Assembly: GCF_910594005.1 (NCBI RefSeq)
Contig: NC_057817.1
Location: 31,349,001 to 31,413,000 of the forward strand
DNA: 64,000 nucleotides
Reading direction: 5' to 3'
Source: Cervus elaphus
Taxonomy: Eukaryota > Chordata > Mammalia > Artiodactyla > Cervidae
The translations under genes and the position numbers were made by a program. Positions 46,861-59,634 of the stretch are shown here, one piece after another (the first letter of the stretch is position 1; each line of letters starts with the position of its first letter). Below the pieces are notes generated by a model. It worked only from the letters and a program-made list of their open reading frames with translations. It had not been told where the DNA came from and ran no database searches.

Positions 46861-46866
46861 AATAAA
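46861..46866 (+). promoter_or_regulatory. Candidate polyadenylation signal for OR-D
   Basis: AATAAA about 195 bases after the OR-D stop codon. Plausible position, but a six-base match in AT-rich DNA is weak evidence. Confidence 0.3.
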
Positions 46867-48479
46867 GTGAAGCCTGAGAAATAAGTACTGTGATGGAATA
46901 GTGTAGACAGAATCCAAATCTGTTTGCCTTGTTTTCAAAGTGTTAATAGTATGGTGTTCTAAGCATTAAAAAAGGAAAAAAAAAAAAAGATGGGAGTGTG
47001 AAAGGCATTTCAGTGTGAGAGAAAACTAGCTACTGATTGAAGATTGTACTGAATGAGGGTTGCTTCATCCACCTTACCTGGGGGAACCAAAAAAAACTGA
47101 TGTGCCTGGTTTGAGTTACTAACTTTCAAGCTGCCAGAAAGCAAAAACACAAATTAGGACAGGAATCTGCCCTAATCCAAAGGGAAAGTAACTGTTTCAG
47201 GTGTGCTGGTGGTAACATTTTGAGTATCTGGAATGGGATCTGGCTGTCTGGCAACTAGACTAGAGATCTCCTTGGACATAACCTAGTGAATGTCTATGCT
47301 GTCTCAAAACAATGTTTTCATTCAACCCTGAGAACATCAAGTCAGTTAATTCACTTGGTGTCTGACAGCCCCAATCAGCCAAACCCTCCTGAACTCACTG
47401 TCCATTGTTTCTTTGACACATATTCAGTCAAATAAATTAATTTATTGTCACAAAAGATTCATGGGTGAGGAGACAGCTCACAACCCAGTAAATGGACTGG
47501 CTTAAGTGACTCCTTAAATGAAATACTGAACATGCATCATTGTATGTACTCTCATAAGCATTAAGCAAAAGTAAGATTTTTCTTTCCTTTGGCACTTTCT
47601 TAATTTCTTAAAATTCAAAAAATATTGTTGGTTTGTTTTTTAATTTTTACCATGAACTTTTAATCTTAAATATATAATAAATTCTACAAAATTAGTAGGG
47701 GAGTGTGTAGTGAGTAAATAAGAAAAAATACTTTTAAAGATGTAAATATTTTAAAATCATAGTTTCAGGAAAAATTAATTTTGATGTATACTTCTAAAAT
47801 ATAATGGTTATATATCCATAGTAATTACCTTTTGGGTCAGTTCTACGAAATGATGTCATCAGATTTTGTCAAGAAAAAGGGGTTTTTGTACAGAGTGTAG
47901 CCAGTTCTGCACCTCATGTAGAACATACAGTTCTCCCTTAAGTGATCTAATTTCAAGATAGTTAGGAGGTAGAATTAACATGACTTAGTGACTCTTCAAA
48001 TAAAGGAAGAGTTAATAATATCATTGTGCCCCGCCCCTTATATATTCTTAAGAGTACCTCTCCAAAATGAACCTATTTAGATATAGGTTATGGGTATAAT
48101 GAGAAGGGTATCCTTCCCCAGACCAAACCCAAGTAAAAGATATGCAGTCACTTAAATGGACATCAACAGTATAGCACCTGATCTTGCAACCACTCCCTTC
48201 CTCCTCTGCATCTTTGAGAGATGGGTTCAAGGACTGACTAATCTATCAATCTCCCCTCCCTTAGGAGACTGAAGCAGTCATTGGCACAAGCTTCCAGGTG
48301 TGCTTGCTTCTTTATTTTCAATTCCTACTACAGACTCTCATGCAGTAAAATCTCTGGTAGACTGCCCTACCAGCCTCCCATATATACATTATGAATTGTG
48401 TTAGTTAAAAAAAGTTTTATACTCAAACTGTCTTCCCTTATCTTGTCACTCTCCTATCCTTTTGCTATAAGTATGATCT
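46867..48479. other. Intergenic, nothing recognised
   Basis: About 1.6 kb with no supported gene or nameable repeat. Confidence 0.35.
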
Positions 48480-49010
48480 TGATTTATATTACCAATTTGC
48501 TTGTATAAATATTTATACTAATTTATAGTCCAGCCAGCAATTTATTAGAGGGTTCAGCAATGTATATCTGCCAGGCTTGACAATCATTTTTAAAACATTT
48601 TAATATTTACCAATTTTATAGGTATAAGATGCTAATTCTTTCTTGTATTTGCATTTATTTTTCATCACAAATAATACTCAACATTTCTCAAACATTAACC
48701 ATCAGTATTTCCTCTTTTATTATTAGCATGCCATTTTGCTAGTTTCTTATTGCATTCACAGTATTATTTTTATTTGAATGATGTGTTTAAATAAGAAGGA
48801 TGTTAATTTTTGCAATAACTCATTTCAAACCCTTTCAAAGTGTATTGTTTTACTGTTACGTTTTTATTTTTAATTGTGTTATGTAGTCAAATAACTTTCC
48901 TTTTGTGTAATATTCTCTGCTTTTAAGGTCAAGAAGTCCCTTACCATCAGTGTTCTGAATTTTTCTTCTAGTTTTCTTGTGTGCTTTTTTACATTTCATT
49001 TAAGTCATGT
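48480..49010 (-). mobile_element. Old antisense LINE (L1M-like) remnant
   Basis: attttataggtataagatgc, cattttgctagtttcttatt and tttaaggtcaagaagtccct resemble old L1 3' sequence in reverse. Heavily decayed. Confidence 0.45.
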
Positions 49011-49449
49011 AGAATTTCTCTTGTCCCTTCCAAGCAAGCATATTATAAGAGTCTGACCCTCGTTTGGCTCAGGGAGGTAGGGCCAGATACAAAAATAAAT
49101 GAGGAACAAAGAAGAGACAGCCAAGTAAACCAATGTCAAGAGTCAAATAACCTATTTGTATGATTTGTCAATAGCAAGTTTGCAACTAGAGTTAGGAAGA
49201 GGTTGTGTAAATAAGATCTGAAACATAACCTCTGAATTATTCTCCTGATTTATGTAAGAATAGGGAGGAAATTGTGAAGGATATTCTCATTTACTCCTAC
49301 ATCTTAAATTACCACCTATAATATTAAGATTCCCCCAAACTATAATCTGATTCACAACTTTACATCTGACAAACAGACTCATCTGCCCAATACCAATAGC
49401 TAATTCTACCTAAATTTTCCCAACATATCTTCTCAATTCTATTTGCTCT

Positions 49450-50080
49450 CTTGTTGTTGCTCAGTCGCTCAGTCATGTCCCACTCTTTGCAACCCCATGG
49501 ACTGCAGCACGCCAGCCTTCCCTGTCCTTCACCATCTCCTGGAGCTTGCTCAAACGTATGTCCATCAAGTCAGTGATGCCATCCAACCATCTCATCCTCT
49601 GTCATCCCCTTCTCCTCCTGCCTTCAATCTTTCCCAGCATCAGGGTCATTTCTAATTAGTCAGATCTTCACATCAGGTGGCCAAAGTATTGGAGCTTTAG
49701 CTTCAGCATTGGTCCTTCCAATGAATATTCAGGACTATTTCCCTTTAGGATTAACTGGTTTGATCTCCTTGCAGTCTAAGGGACTCTCAAGAGTCTTCTC
49801 CAACACCATAGTTCCGAAGTATCAATTCTTTGGCACTCAGCTTTCTTTTTTTTTTGGCACTCAGCTTTCTTTATAGTCCAACTCTCGCATCCAAACATGA
49901 CTGCTGGAAAAATCATAGCTTTGACTAGACGAACCTTTATTGACAAAGCAATGTCTCTGCTTTTGAATATGCTATCTAGGTTGGTCATAGCTTTTCTTCC
50001 AAGGAGCAAGTGTCTTTTAATTTCATAGCTGCAGTCACCACCTGCAGTGATTTTGGAGCCCAGGACAATAAAGTCTCCTT
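49450..50080 (-). mobile_element. BovB LINE 3' end, antisense
   Basis: From gctcagtcgctcagtcatgt to cagtgattttggagcccagg: the ORF2 C-terminus and tail in reverse (CRRLLRVP, YGCESW-like segments with stops). A small duplication around 49836-49870 repeats ggcactcagctttctt, adding a local tandem repeat inside the element. Confidence 0.92.
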
Positions 50081-50209
50081 AATATGAGTAAAGTTCTTTT
50101 AAGTGTATGTATATGAATATATATATGAATTAAAAATATATGTTTTATGTATTTCTCTCTAAAGCTGATATCATACTTACTGAGATAACACTAAGAACAC
50201 TTCCCTGAA

Positions 50210-51140
50210 TCAGGAAAAGGAGCTCTTTATAGCCACTATTATGAAAATGCATATAATATTAAATATTCAGGGAATTCTCCTGGAGGTATTAAGAGAATGC
50301 AATTTGACAAGAAAGAAATTAAGAATAAAAACTTGAAAGAAGAGGATAATTTTACGGTTTTGCAAAGGATGTGATTATTTACCTGGAAAATCTGGGAGAT
50401 TTATACAGGAAACGGTTAAGAGAATGATAAAAGAATTTGCAAAGTAACTATATATAAAATTAATAAACAGAAATCATATCCTTCCTTATCTCTAAACAAC
50501 TAATTAGAAAACATAATGGAAGAAATTAACATCACAGTAGGAACAAAAAAAGATAAAACACCCAGGAATAAATTTAAAGTGTTCAAAAACTATTGGAAGA
50601 AAAATTTAAGATTCTATCAAGGGACTCAAAGAAGATTAAAACAAATGAACAAGCATATCATATTATTGAGTGGTAGAACTCAATATAGTGAAGATCTAAT
50701 AACTCTCTTAAAAGCTTATGGGTGGGACATGGTGTCAATAAAAATAGAAACAAGCTTCTTTTATAATTAGATTGTTTCTAGAATTCAAAGGAAAAGTTAA
50801 AAAAAAAACAAGAATAGAAAGCTCTAAGTGTAATAAAGGGAAAAGTCCTACAGAATATAAAAATGAAAGGATCCAATAATTCCAATTGTGTAGCACTAGT
50901 GAATGAATATATTGAATAGACAGCCCATAAACATACCCAAAGATATACAGGCAATTTAGAATATTGGAAAGATGCTAATTCAAGTCAATAGGTTAAGGAT
51001 GGATTATTCATTATATGGTATAGAATAACTGGTAGCTTTCTGTTAAAAATGAACCTGGATTCCTGTCATACACCAAATAAATTCCACATGAATTAAAGAC
51101 AAATAATGAAACTATAAAAATATGGAAGAATTGTAATTAA
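50210..51140 (+). mobile_element. Ancient L1M ORF2 remnant
   Basis: gtgattatttacctggaaaa, ccaggaataaatttaaag, tggaagaaaaatttaagatt and caaataaattccacatgaat follow L1 ORF2 order. Broken frames; the 84-codon frame at 50516-50770 is part of it. Confidence 0.7.
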
Positions 51141-51226
51141 AAAAAATTTAATTGAAGTGTAGTTGACTTGCAGTGTTGTTAGCTTCTGATGTATATACAG
51201 AATATATACATCATGTTATATATATA

Positions 51227-51427
51227 AGTGTTAATTGCTCAATTATATCCAATTCTTTGTAACCCTATGGATTGTAGCCCACCAGGTTCCTCTGTCCCTG
51301 GAATTCTCCAGGCAGGAATACTGGAGTAGCTTGCCATTCCCTTCTCCATAGGATCTTCCTGACCCAGGGATCAAACCTGGGTCTCCCACATTGAAGGCAG
51401 ATCCTTTACTGTCTGAGCCACCAGGGA
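51227..51427 (-). mobile_element. Bov-tA SINE nested in L1
   Basis: gctcaattatatccaattct to gtctgagccaccaggga, diverged at its tail side. Confidence 0.9.
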
Positions 51428-51450
51428 CAAGAATATATGTCCATGTGTGT

Positions 51451-51895
51451 GTCAAGGCTGTGGTCTTCCTGGTGGTCATGAATGGCTGTGAGAGCTGGAC
51501 CTTAAAGAAGGCAGAACACCAAAGGATTGATGCCTTTGAACTGTGGTGCTGGAGAAGACTCCTGTAAGTCCCTCGGACAGCAAGGAAATCAAAACAGTCA
51601 ATCTTAAGGGAAATCAATCCTGAATACTCATTGGAAGGATTGCTGCTAAAGCTGAAGCTTCAGTATTTTGGTCATCTGATGCAAACAGCCGACTCATTGG
51701 AAAAGTCCCTGATGCTGGAAAAGATTGAGGGCAGAAGGAGAAGAGGGCATCAGAGGATGAGATAGCTGGATGGCATCACTGATGCAACGAACATGAACTT
51801 AGGCAAACTCCAGGAGATGGTGAGGGACAGGGAGGCCTGATGTGCTGTAGTCCATGGGGTCACAAAGAGTCGGACATGACTGGGTGACTGAACAA
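51451..51895 (+). mobile_element. BovB LINE 3' fragment nested in L1
   Basis: gtcaaggctgtggtcttcct through gacatgactgggtgactgaa: ORF2 C-terminus with stops, ending in a short A-rich tail next to (TA)n. Confidence 0.88.
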
Positions 51896-51903
51896 AAACA
51901 ACA

Positions 51904-51929
51904 AATATATATATATATACATATATATA

Positions 51930-51960
<31 letters not shown>

Positions 51961-51981
51961 GGGTGTGTGTGTGTGTGTGTA
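51904..51981. repeat. (TA)n/(TG)n microsatellite
   Basis: Interrupted TA repeats followed by nine TG units. Confidence 0.95.
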
Positions 51982-52336
51982 TGTATGTTTTTTCATATTT
52001 TTCCATTAGGTTTTATTACAGGATCCTGAATAGTTCCCTGTACTATACCATAGCACTTTGTTGTTTATCCATCCTATATACTGAGTCTGCAAGTACAAAA
52101 CCCCCAATCAAGTTGTCCCCCATGTCCCCTTCACCTTGGCAACCACAGGTTTGTTTTGTGTGTCTGTGAGTCTGTTTCTGTTTTCTAGATAAATTAATTT
52201 ATGTCATACTTTAGATTCTACATAGAAGTGATATTATATAGTCTTTGTCTTTCTCTTACTGACTTATTAATACTTCACTCAGTATGATACATCCATGGCA
52301 TTATTTTTGTGGCGGAGTAATATTCCATTTTATGTA

Positions 52337-52339
<3 letters not shown>

Positions 52340-52389
<50 letters not shown>
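52340..52389. repeat. (TG)n(TA)n microsatellite
   Basis: About 20 TA units after a short TG run, inside the antisense L1. Confidence 0.95.
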
Positions 52390-52391
<2 letters not shown>

Positions 52392-52544
52392 CACACCATA
52401 TCTTCTTTATCCATTTATCTGTCAACGAACATTTAGAGACTTAATCTTACAAATATCCTCACAAGCATGCAAAGAAAATTAAATTATAAGTATAACCATG
52501 AAAACATTTCTCTATACAGACAGGGAACTCTGTTTTTTCGTTAA

Positions 52545-52620
52545 TGTCTTCCCAAGCACCTAGAAGCACTTTGGCCATAATAGATGCTCAATGGATATTT
52601 AGAGAATGAATGAACGGATG
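52545..52620 (+). mobile_element. L2 LINE 3' tip
   Basis: cccaagcacctagaagcact, taatagatgctcaatggata and agaatgaatga match the very end of L2. Confidence 0.6.
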
Positions 52621-52710
52621 TTGACTATTGCCATCTGTAAAGTACATGTTAAATGAATTGTATTTTCATATGACGATGACTAGACAGCCATTTGAAATTG
52701 AGGCAGCTCT

Positions 52711-52825
52711 GGGGAATTCCTTGACAGTCCAGTGGTTATGATTCTGTGCTTTCACTGACGGGGCATGGGTTCAGTCACTGGTCAGGGAACTAAGATCTCA
52801 TAAACTGCATGGCCAAAAAGAAAAA
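52711..52825 (+). mobile_element. CHR-type SINE fragment
   Basis: ggaattccttgacagtccag, gtggttatgattctgtgctt and ggtcagggaactaagatctc: head and middle of a CHR-family SINE. Confidence 0.75.
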
Positions 52826-53905
52826 GAAGGAAAAATGAGGCAGCTCTGTATATACCAATATTGAGTGATCTTCAAAATAAATAATAAATAATTTAAAAAA
52901 ATAAGTTGCAAAATGGGGTGTAGACTCTTTTTTATGAAAATCTTACATATATACATGTGGCTATACTCATAGACTATCTCTGAAAGTTCATTTAAGTAAA
53001 ATGGTCAATAGTCCTTGCATCTAAGAAAGGGATAAGTAAGTAGTTGGGGACTAGGAATTGGAGAAAACTTACTCTTTATACTATGGACATGTATTAAAAT
53101 ACATTTTTAAATATGGGAAAGCTAAAAATATTTACAAACATGTAAAAACTCAGGGAATGTATTACCCATGATTTCTTACTCAAAGAATTTACTGAAGAAT
53201 ATTTCCACAAGAAATAAAGTGATACCAGAGGGAAGGACTGGAACCTAAGAAAAAAATGGTAATGAGAGTAACACATTTATGATTAAATTATTAATCATCA
53301 AAATAGCTATCTCCAGTGTTTTAGAGTATATTAAATTGTAGGAAACTATAACAAAGCAGATAAGCTAGATTATTAGGTGAACACTTAAAATATGATAGGA
53401 TGATTTTCCCCTTGTTCAGGAGCAGGATCCTCTGTCTCTCTTTGCAGTAGTCATTTTAGTGGTGTGTATGTTCTCAGACTCAATATCTGGAACACCCAAT
53501 GGTTCTATAAAGACTCAGTGTAAGTTTTGTTGAGTTACTAAGTGTGGCATACAGTAAAGGTAAGAGAATTTTTTTCTTTAAAGTGCCAGATAGCAAAGGT
53601 TTTAGGTTGTGTAGGTCGTATGTACAGTCTCTGTTATAACTACTCAATGCTGCCATGTATGAAAGCATCCACAGACTGTAAGTAGGTTAGCATAGCTGTG
53701 TTCTAATAAAACTTTGTTTTCTTAAAAACAGGCAGGTAAGCTACACTTGGCCTGCAAACCATAATTTATCAACCCCTTGCTTATGTAAGATCTTTCTTAA
53801 ATCTGCTCTAAACTCCAATTGCTGTCACTCCCCTTCATGTCCTTGCACTTTTACTCAATAGTGCTAAATTTAATATAGCCATAATTTTGTGAAAAGGTGG
53901 TATCT
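52826..53905. other. Intergenic, nothing recognised
   Basis: AT-rich, no supported gene or repeat. Confidence 0.3.
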
Positions 53906-54480
53906 TGTTGTTCTGTTGCTAAGTCGCATACAACTCTTTGCAACCCCATGGGCTGCAGCACACCTGCCCTTCACTATCTCCTGGAGCTTGCTCAAACTCA
54001 TGTCCATTAAGTTGGTGATGCCATCCAACTATGTTATCCTCTGTCGTCGTCTTCTCCTCCTGCTTTCAATCTTTCCCAGCATCAGGGTCTTTTCCAATGG
54101 TGGCCAAAATATGGAGCTTCAGCTTCAGCATCAGTTCTTCCAATGAATATTCAGGATTGATTTCCTTTAGGATTAATGGGTTTGATCTTCTTGCTGTCCA
54201 ACGGACTCTCAAGAGTCTTCTCCAGCACCACAATTCGAAAGCATCAATTCTTCGGTGCTCAGCCTTCCTTATGGTCCAACTCTCACATCCATACATGTCT
54301 ACGGGAAAAACTATAGCTTTGACTAACTATATAGACCTTTGTTGGCAAAGTGTTGTCTCTGCTTTTTAACACACTATCTAGGTTTGTTAAAGCTTTTCTT
54401 CCAAGGAGCAAGCATCTTTTAATTTCATGGCTGCAGTCACTGTCTTCAGTGATTCTGGAGCCCGAGAAAATAAAACTGCC
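53906..54480 (-). mobile_element. BovB LINE 3' end, antisense
   Basis: From gttgctaagtcgcatacaac to gcagtcactgtcttcagtga. The reverse frame 54296-54066 retains YGCESWTIRKAEHRRIDAFE. Has a deletion near 54100 and a small insertion near 54330. Confidence 0.92.
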
Positions 54481-57400
54481 AGTGTTTCCAAAAAAAATGG
54501 AAAGGGTGGTATATGTATTAATATGTAAGTAAATACTAATGCTATATGTAATGCTGCTAAGCCTGATCTTTGGTCAATGTGAATTGATTATTTATAACTT
54601 TATATTACTTATATAAAATATAAATACTTCTAATCATCTATTTACAGTTATTGTCCTACAACCTATGCAGAAGTAAAGTCTATCACTAAGAGAAACCACC
54701 AGTCCTCCTGATCTGGTCCTGTTGAGGAAGAATCCCAGACTCCTTCCAAAGATATACTTATATAAGGACTATTTTCCTGGTGGCTCAAGAATAATAATAA
54801 CTCCCTCTTTTCAACTTTTTCTTAGCTATGTAGAGTCCAGAGTCCAATCATGCAGAATATGAGGGCTGGAGTGGGAGTTTCTTACATCACAGCATCAGGA
54901 GGAAAATTAATACTGGCTTTAGAAGTCACTAGAAACAGAAAGGGAAAGGAATGGTGGGTGCAGAAGCCAGCATGTCGTGGGATAAAAGGTAAGAAAAGCT
55001 TGGGAGGTAGTATAGTTAAGTCAGACTTTCAGAAGTGGCTGTAAGACAACTAAAGTGAGGCAATGTAGAATCAGTAGCTGCAGTGAAACATGGGGTCAGT
55101 TAGATATTTTTAAATATGGGAACTATTTTAATATATTTACATTCTTGGTACAAATGAGTAAAAGAAAGAAACTGATGATTAAAAACAGGTAATTAGCATA
55201 CCTGAAGGAGAAGGACCCAGAGGCTCAGAAGGAGATTGGAGTTGAAGTCCAAGTACAGGTGTTAGTCTTGGATTAAAAGCATTACCTCTACCATTAAATC
55301 TAAAGAAGGGACAAAGAGATACATTTCTAAGTGGGGACTCGAGAAAATTAAAGAGTTCCTGCCTTTTGGCTCTGATTTCTCTCATAGGGCCATGTGATAA
55401 ATGCGTGCAGAAAAAATATAGCATACCTCAAGTGCATAGATTTTGGAGTAACTCCAAAGGGAAAGGGAACATTAGACTTTATAGAAAGAGTATGAGGGTG
55501 ACGCATGTGTGCACACACACATGAACATTAATGCCTCACTGTGCACACATTTATATGTCTGAGGTTGAGAAACCCTAGATTGAGCTTTATTTGTCAGATT
55601 TTGCATTGTTCCTGTGCTATTGCTGGAAATTCTTCTGCACCCCCACTTCCAAATCAGGCACCAAGTGACTCTGACTACTGCAGCCTTCCCCATGAGCAGT
55701 GAGCAGTCCCAGACTCCCTGGGCTCCTTACTCATGCTCCTCTCCCAGAGCTACAGCTTGGCAAAGAGATCAAAGAGATGGCCAAAGGGAAGAGCACTGGA
55801 AGATTATAAGACTCCTACAGACTAGCCAGGAGCTCTTCTCTTTACTAAGGTAGGTGACCTCAGGAAGACTGACAAGAATTAATAACTCTTAGCAAGGCCC
55901 AGAAAGTCCCAGTGCAGAGAATGCTGGCCCTTTAGGCTTTAGCTAGAACTGACCATAGGAGTTAGATGCTAGAAACTGTCAGGAAATAAAACTGACTTTT
56001 CCCAAGGTTTAGCTGGAGACCTAATTCTGCGGGCCCAGCTGTGGGGGCAGGAGGCAATCTGCCTCAAAGAACCCCAAACAGGAGCCAGATTTAGAACAGT
56101 CCAACTCAGTAAAAGAGGTAAAGAAGGAAACTTTCATCAGTTTGAACAACTCAGAAGAATCCTACTCTAACCCAAATTCCTCACAGCAATGAAAAAGACA
56201 TAGAAATAGTCATAAGGAAAATATCATGGCCAGAGAAATAAGTATACGAAGTTTTTTTCCTGGGATGTTGATTTACGGTGCACTTCTGTCCATCTGGATC
56301 CCTCTGTCTCTTCCCTTCATGTCCCTTGACCCTGACAAAAAAGCAGGTCATCTTTTGACATGGGGGAGCTGGCAGGAGGCATCCTGATGGAGGACTGGAG
56401 GATCATTTCTTCAAATGTGCACCATGGCAGAAGTACTGGATGTAGAAGGAGACCTTCCCATTCCCTCTTGTATAACTTTCACTAAGAGTTCTAAGGTCTT
56501 CTGGTTTCGAGGCTAGCAAGAGATCATGAAGCTGTATTGAATCGTATTGTGTAAATCTGCAGGGAAGACAGACCGGTAGTGCAGTCTCTTAGAAAGTGTC
56601 AGGGGTGGAACTGTCCCCTAATTAACACTTTTGCTGTGATTGTCAGAACTGGGAACGAAAACAGTTTTCTTCATCTGAAATGCCAATGCCAGGGTCTACA
56701 AATATTCCCAAAGGATACTGGGGAATCTTCATGTGCTTAGGGCTGGAAAGGCATAGCCTGCACCTTCTTATTTTCTTCCTTTCTGTCTTTTAGGTAGTCA
56801 TTTTCTTTCTATCAAAGTCCCTTTTCCTCCTTGGAACAGTTAGTTTCTCCATTGTTCTTTACCCCAGAATTCCTCCCAGTGATCCTGGTCAGCTCACTCT
56901 TTTCCTTCCCACCAAGCTGTCTGAACCTCCCACAGGAAAGTGTGGTAGCCAGGAAGATGACTCTCATCTAGGAGATCTCATGATTGGTGGGGCTTCTTTA
57001 TCTCCGAACTTAATAAATCAATCTTCTTAAAATTAAGTGAAATGTTTTAGGAGCAAGTACATAGTTTGGGTGCATAATCAAAGGAGAAAGGGAAGGAAGT
57101 CTATTGTTGACTGAGGGATTTGACTGGGGCGTTTGTAGAGAAAAGGAAGCTGGAGGTTTGAGGAAGATAATGGTAAAAAGAGTCTTGAAAACCGGTTCTA
57201 ATCATACCAAAGAGAAATTTCTTCGTTTTGCAGCTATTATTGATATGTTCCTTTGTTGCCACATAGTCTTTATGATTTTAATTTTATTGTCTACATTATT
57301 TAGTTGGTATTTAGACATTTCAGAATATGAAAATATTGTAACATTTCCATTTTTATTGAACATATAACAATACAGTGTGCATCATTATAAATGTCACATT

Positions 57401-57491
57401 TCAGCCTTTTGAGTTATAGTTTTAGCATAAATCCAAGGACTTACAAGACTCTAACTCAAAGTGTGCAATTTGCAATGTGTTCAGCAATGTG
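54481..57491. other. Intergenic, nothing recognised
   Basis: Three kilobases without a supported gene. Short open frames (e.g. 54850-55044, 55614-55853, 57104-57367) show no domain, and I see no nameable repeat. Confidence 0.35.
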
Positions 57492-57501
57492 TTCAGCAAT
57501 G

Positions 57502-57700
57502 GGCTTCCCTTGTGGCTCAGCTGGTAAAGAATTTGCCTGCAATGTGGGAGAAGTGGGTTCAATTCCTGGGTTGGGAAGATCCCCTGGAGAAGGGAAAGGC
57601 TACCCACTCCAGTATTCTGGCCTGGAGAATTCCATGGACTGTATAGTCCATGGGGTCACAAAGAGTCAGACACAACTGAGAAACTTTCACTTTCACTTTC
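57502..57700 (+). mobile_element. Bov-tA SINE with 10-bp target duplication
   Basis: gcttcccttgtggctcagct to cacaactgagaaactttcac. Flanked by ttcagcaatg at 57492-57501 and 57701-57710. The site already held a tandem copy of aatgtgttcagc. Confidence 0.95.
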
Positions 57701-57710
57701 TTCAGCAATG

Positions 57711-58385
57711 TATAGATATCAGTGTCACCAGAGTCTTCCTAGGACTATTTGTACACTTTTTTGAAAAAATCGTAAAATTAGATTCATGTTTTTATTGTAC
57801 TTAAAAAAAAATTAAGTTGAATGTTTTCACAAATGTTTCTTTTCTCTTGGATTTCCTCTAACATAACTTTTTGGTTTATGTCATCAGAACCAAGCTTTAT
57901 AAGAGCCAGCCTTAAATGGACTGAGGAGAAAGAAAGGCTGCGGGTGTTAAAGGCTACTTCTGAAAAGACTGCTGGGGAGGTAGCTATAACATTCCGGTTC
58001 AGGTCCCAGTGATAACTGGAACAACAACTGAACAACAGGGCTCCAGTGAAACATGTGAACACTGTTAACAAAGTCCTGGTCTAGACATTTTTGCCTCAGT
58101 AAAAGGCAATAACAATAGCAGCAAAGTGAAAGGAAAGAAATTAACTACTAAAGAAGTATCCGATTATCAGGCTGTGACTAAAACCAAGGTTGACTAAGTT
58201 GATGTCAACCATGTTCCATTTTGTTGATGTGAAAATTTACCTTCAGAAGGGTTAAGTATCGTGCTCAAGTTCACATACATAGCTTTCATTTTTCAGGTCT
58301 AGCTTTTGTTTTTAATTTTAGGGAAAGTGCTATGTTTAAGATACAGATACTTTAAGTGACTCAAAATATATGTTGTCCATCTGCT
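57711..58385. other. Intergenic, nothing recognised
   Basis: No supported gene or repeat. Confidence 0.3.
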
Positions 58386-58389
58386 GAGT

Positions 58390-58515
58390 GTGCTGTGGTA
58401 GAAAGAGCACTGGATTGAGAGCAGGGTATTCAGTTTAATTCCTGACTCTTCTGCTGATGAGCTATGTGACATGGAAGAAGTCACCTCACCTCTGTGAGCC
58501 TCTGTCTTCCCCACT
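58390..58515 (+). mobile_element. MIR SINE
   Basis: gtggtagaaagagcactgga, gctgatgagctatgtgacat, gtcacctcacctctgtgagc and ctctgtcttcccca: well-preserved MIR order. Confidence 0.8.
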
Positions 58516-59011
58516 CTTGAGACGCTGAGAGCCTAATCTCACTGGCCTGAGAATGGAACAATCTTTCTTCAGGCACAAACACTTCCCACAGATACTTTTC
58601 CAGCTTTGCTAGTATGTCTTTGGAGATATAGGGTACTCTTGAATTCCTCCTGGAATGTTTGGAAAGCCTCTTGCAACCTCTAGTAGCATCATACAAGTCC
58701 CTTTTCAAGTAGCATTGTTCAAATCCCTTTTCTACATCTTCATCTAATACCCAGAATGGCTATAATAAGATGGTGAGTTCTGTAGTTCTTGGCTTTAAGA
58801 TGGACATCTAAATATAAGAAGATTTGCAACTAAATGTCTATTCTCTGAAACAATTTCATTTGAAGTAGCCTGTTTATTCTCATAAGTATAGTCTTAATAG
58901 TTAAATTATGTAATCTGATTTAGCACACAAAGATGTGTGTTATATTCACTCACAGAATTAATGAGATCTGTTGGGGAGAGTCAAGGAGGAGAAACCCTTA
59001 AAGTCACTGTA

Positions 59012-59478
59012 ATAATTTCTTAGGGCTGTTGTAACAAACTATTGGAAACCAGGTGGCTTAAAACAATAGAATTTATTGTCTCCCAGTTCTAGGGACTCTA
59101 AGACTGACATCAAGGTGTCAGCAGGGCCACGGCCATCCGAAAACTTGTAGGGAAGAATCCTTCCTCGTCTCTTCCTAGATTCTGGTTATGGCTGTCAACC
59201 CTTGGCTTCCTTGACTTGCAGGCGCCTCCCTCCTCTCTGCTCTGTGTCACATGCTGTCCCCACGTTGAGTGTATTCTTTATAAGGCTCTCTCATCTCTAA
59301 TAAGAACATCAGTCAGATTAGATTAAGAGCCTGCCCTATTCCAGTGTTATCTCATCTTAATTGATTGCACCTTCAGTGACCCTATTTCCAAATAAGATTA
59401 CACTGTGGGGTACAAGGGATTAAGACTTCAACATATTTTCTGGAGTTAGACACAATTCAACTCATAAAGGTCACAATT
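59012..59478 (-). mobile_element. MLT1-type LTR (MaLR), antisense
   Basis: Reverse LTR: ttagggctgttgtaacaaac, ggtggcttaaaacaatagaa, catcaaggtgtcagcagggc, cctatttccaaataagatta and ttcaactcataa in order. Its end is about 155 bases before the OR-E start codon, so the OR-E intron, 5' UTR exon or promoter must contain or abut it. Confidence 0.82.
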
Positions 59479-59597
59479 GGAATTACTCAACTTCTTTTCC
59501 TTTTCTATTGTTAAGCTGAAAGAAGTATTTCCTGAGAAGTTTTAGGGTGGGGGGATGATATTCTGGTCACTAGAAATTACTCAGATTCTGTAATACA

Positions 59598-59613
59598 GTT
59601 GATTTCTTTCTAG
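59598..59613 (+). other. Probable 3' splice site before OR-E coding exon
   Basis: gttgatttctttctag ends in AG at 59612-59613, 21 bases before the ATG. Confidence 0.6.
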
Positions 59614-59634
59614 GAATGACATTTACAAACAACC

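Larger units (their letters stand above)
51145..52440 (-). mobile_element. Antisense L1 3' UTR/ORF2 end with nested SINE and BovB
   Basis: ttaattgaagtgtagttgac at the start and gaatagttccctgtactata, ggtttgttttgtgtgtctgt and gtaatattccattttatgta after 51980 match an artiodactyl L1 3' region in reverse. The same element type closes the window (63410 on). An antisense Bov-tA and a plus-strand BovB fragment lie inside its TA-rich stretch. Confidence 0.8.
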
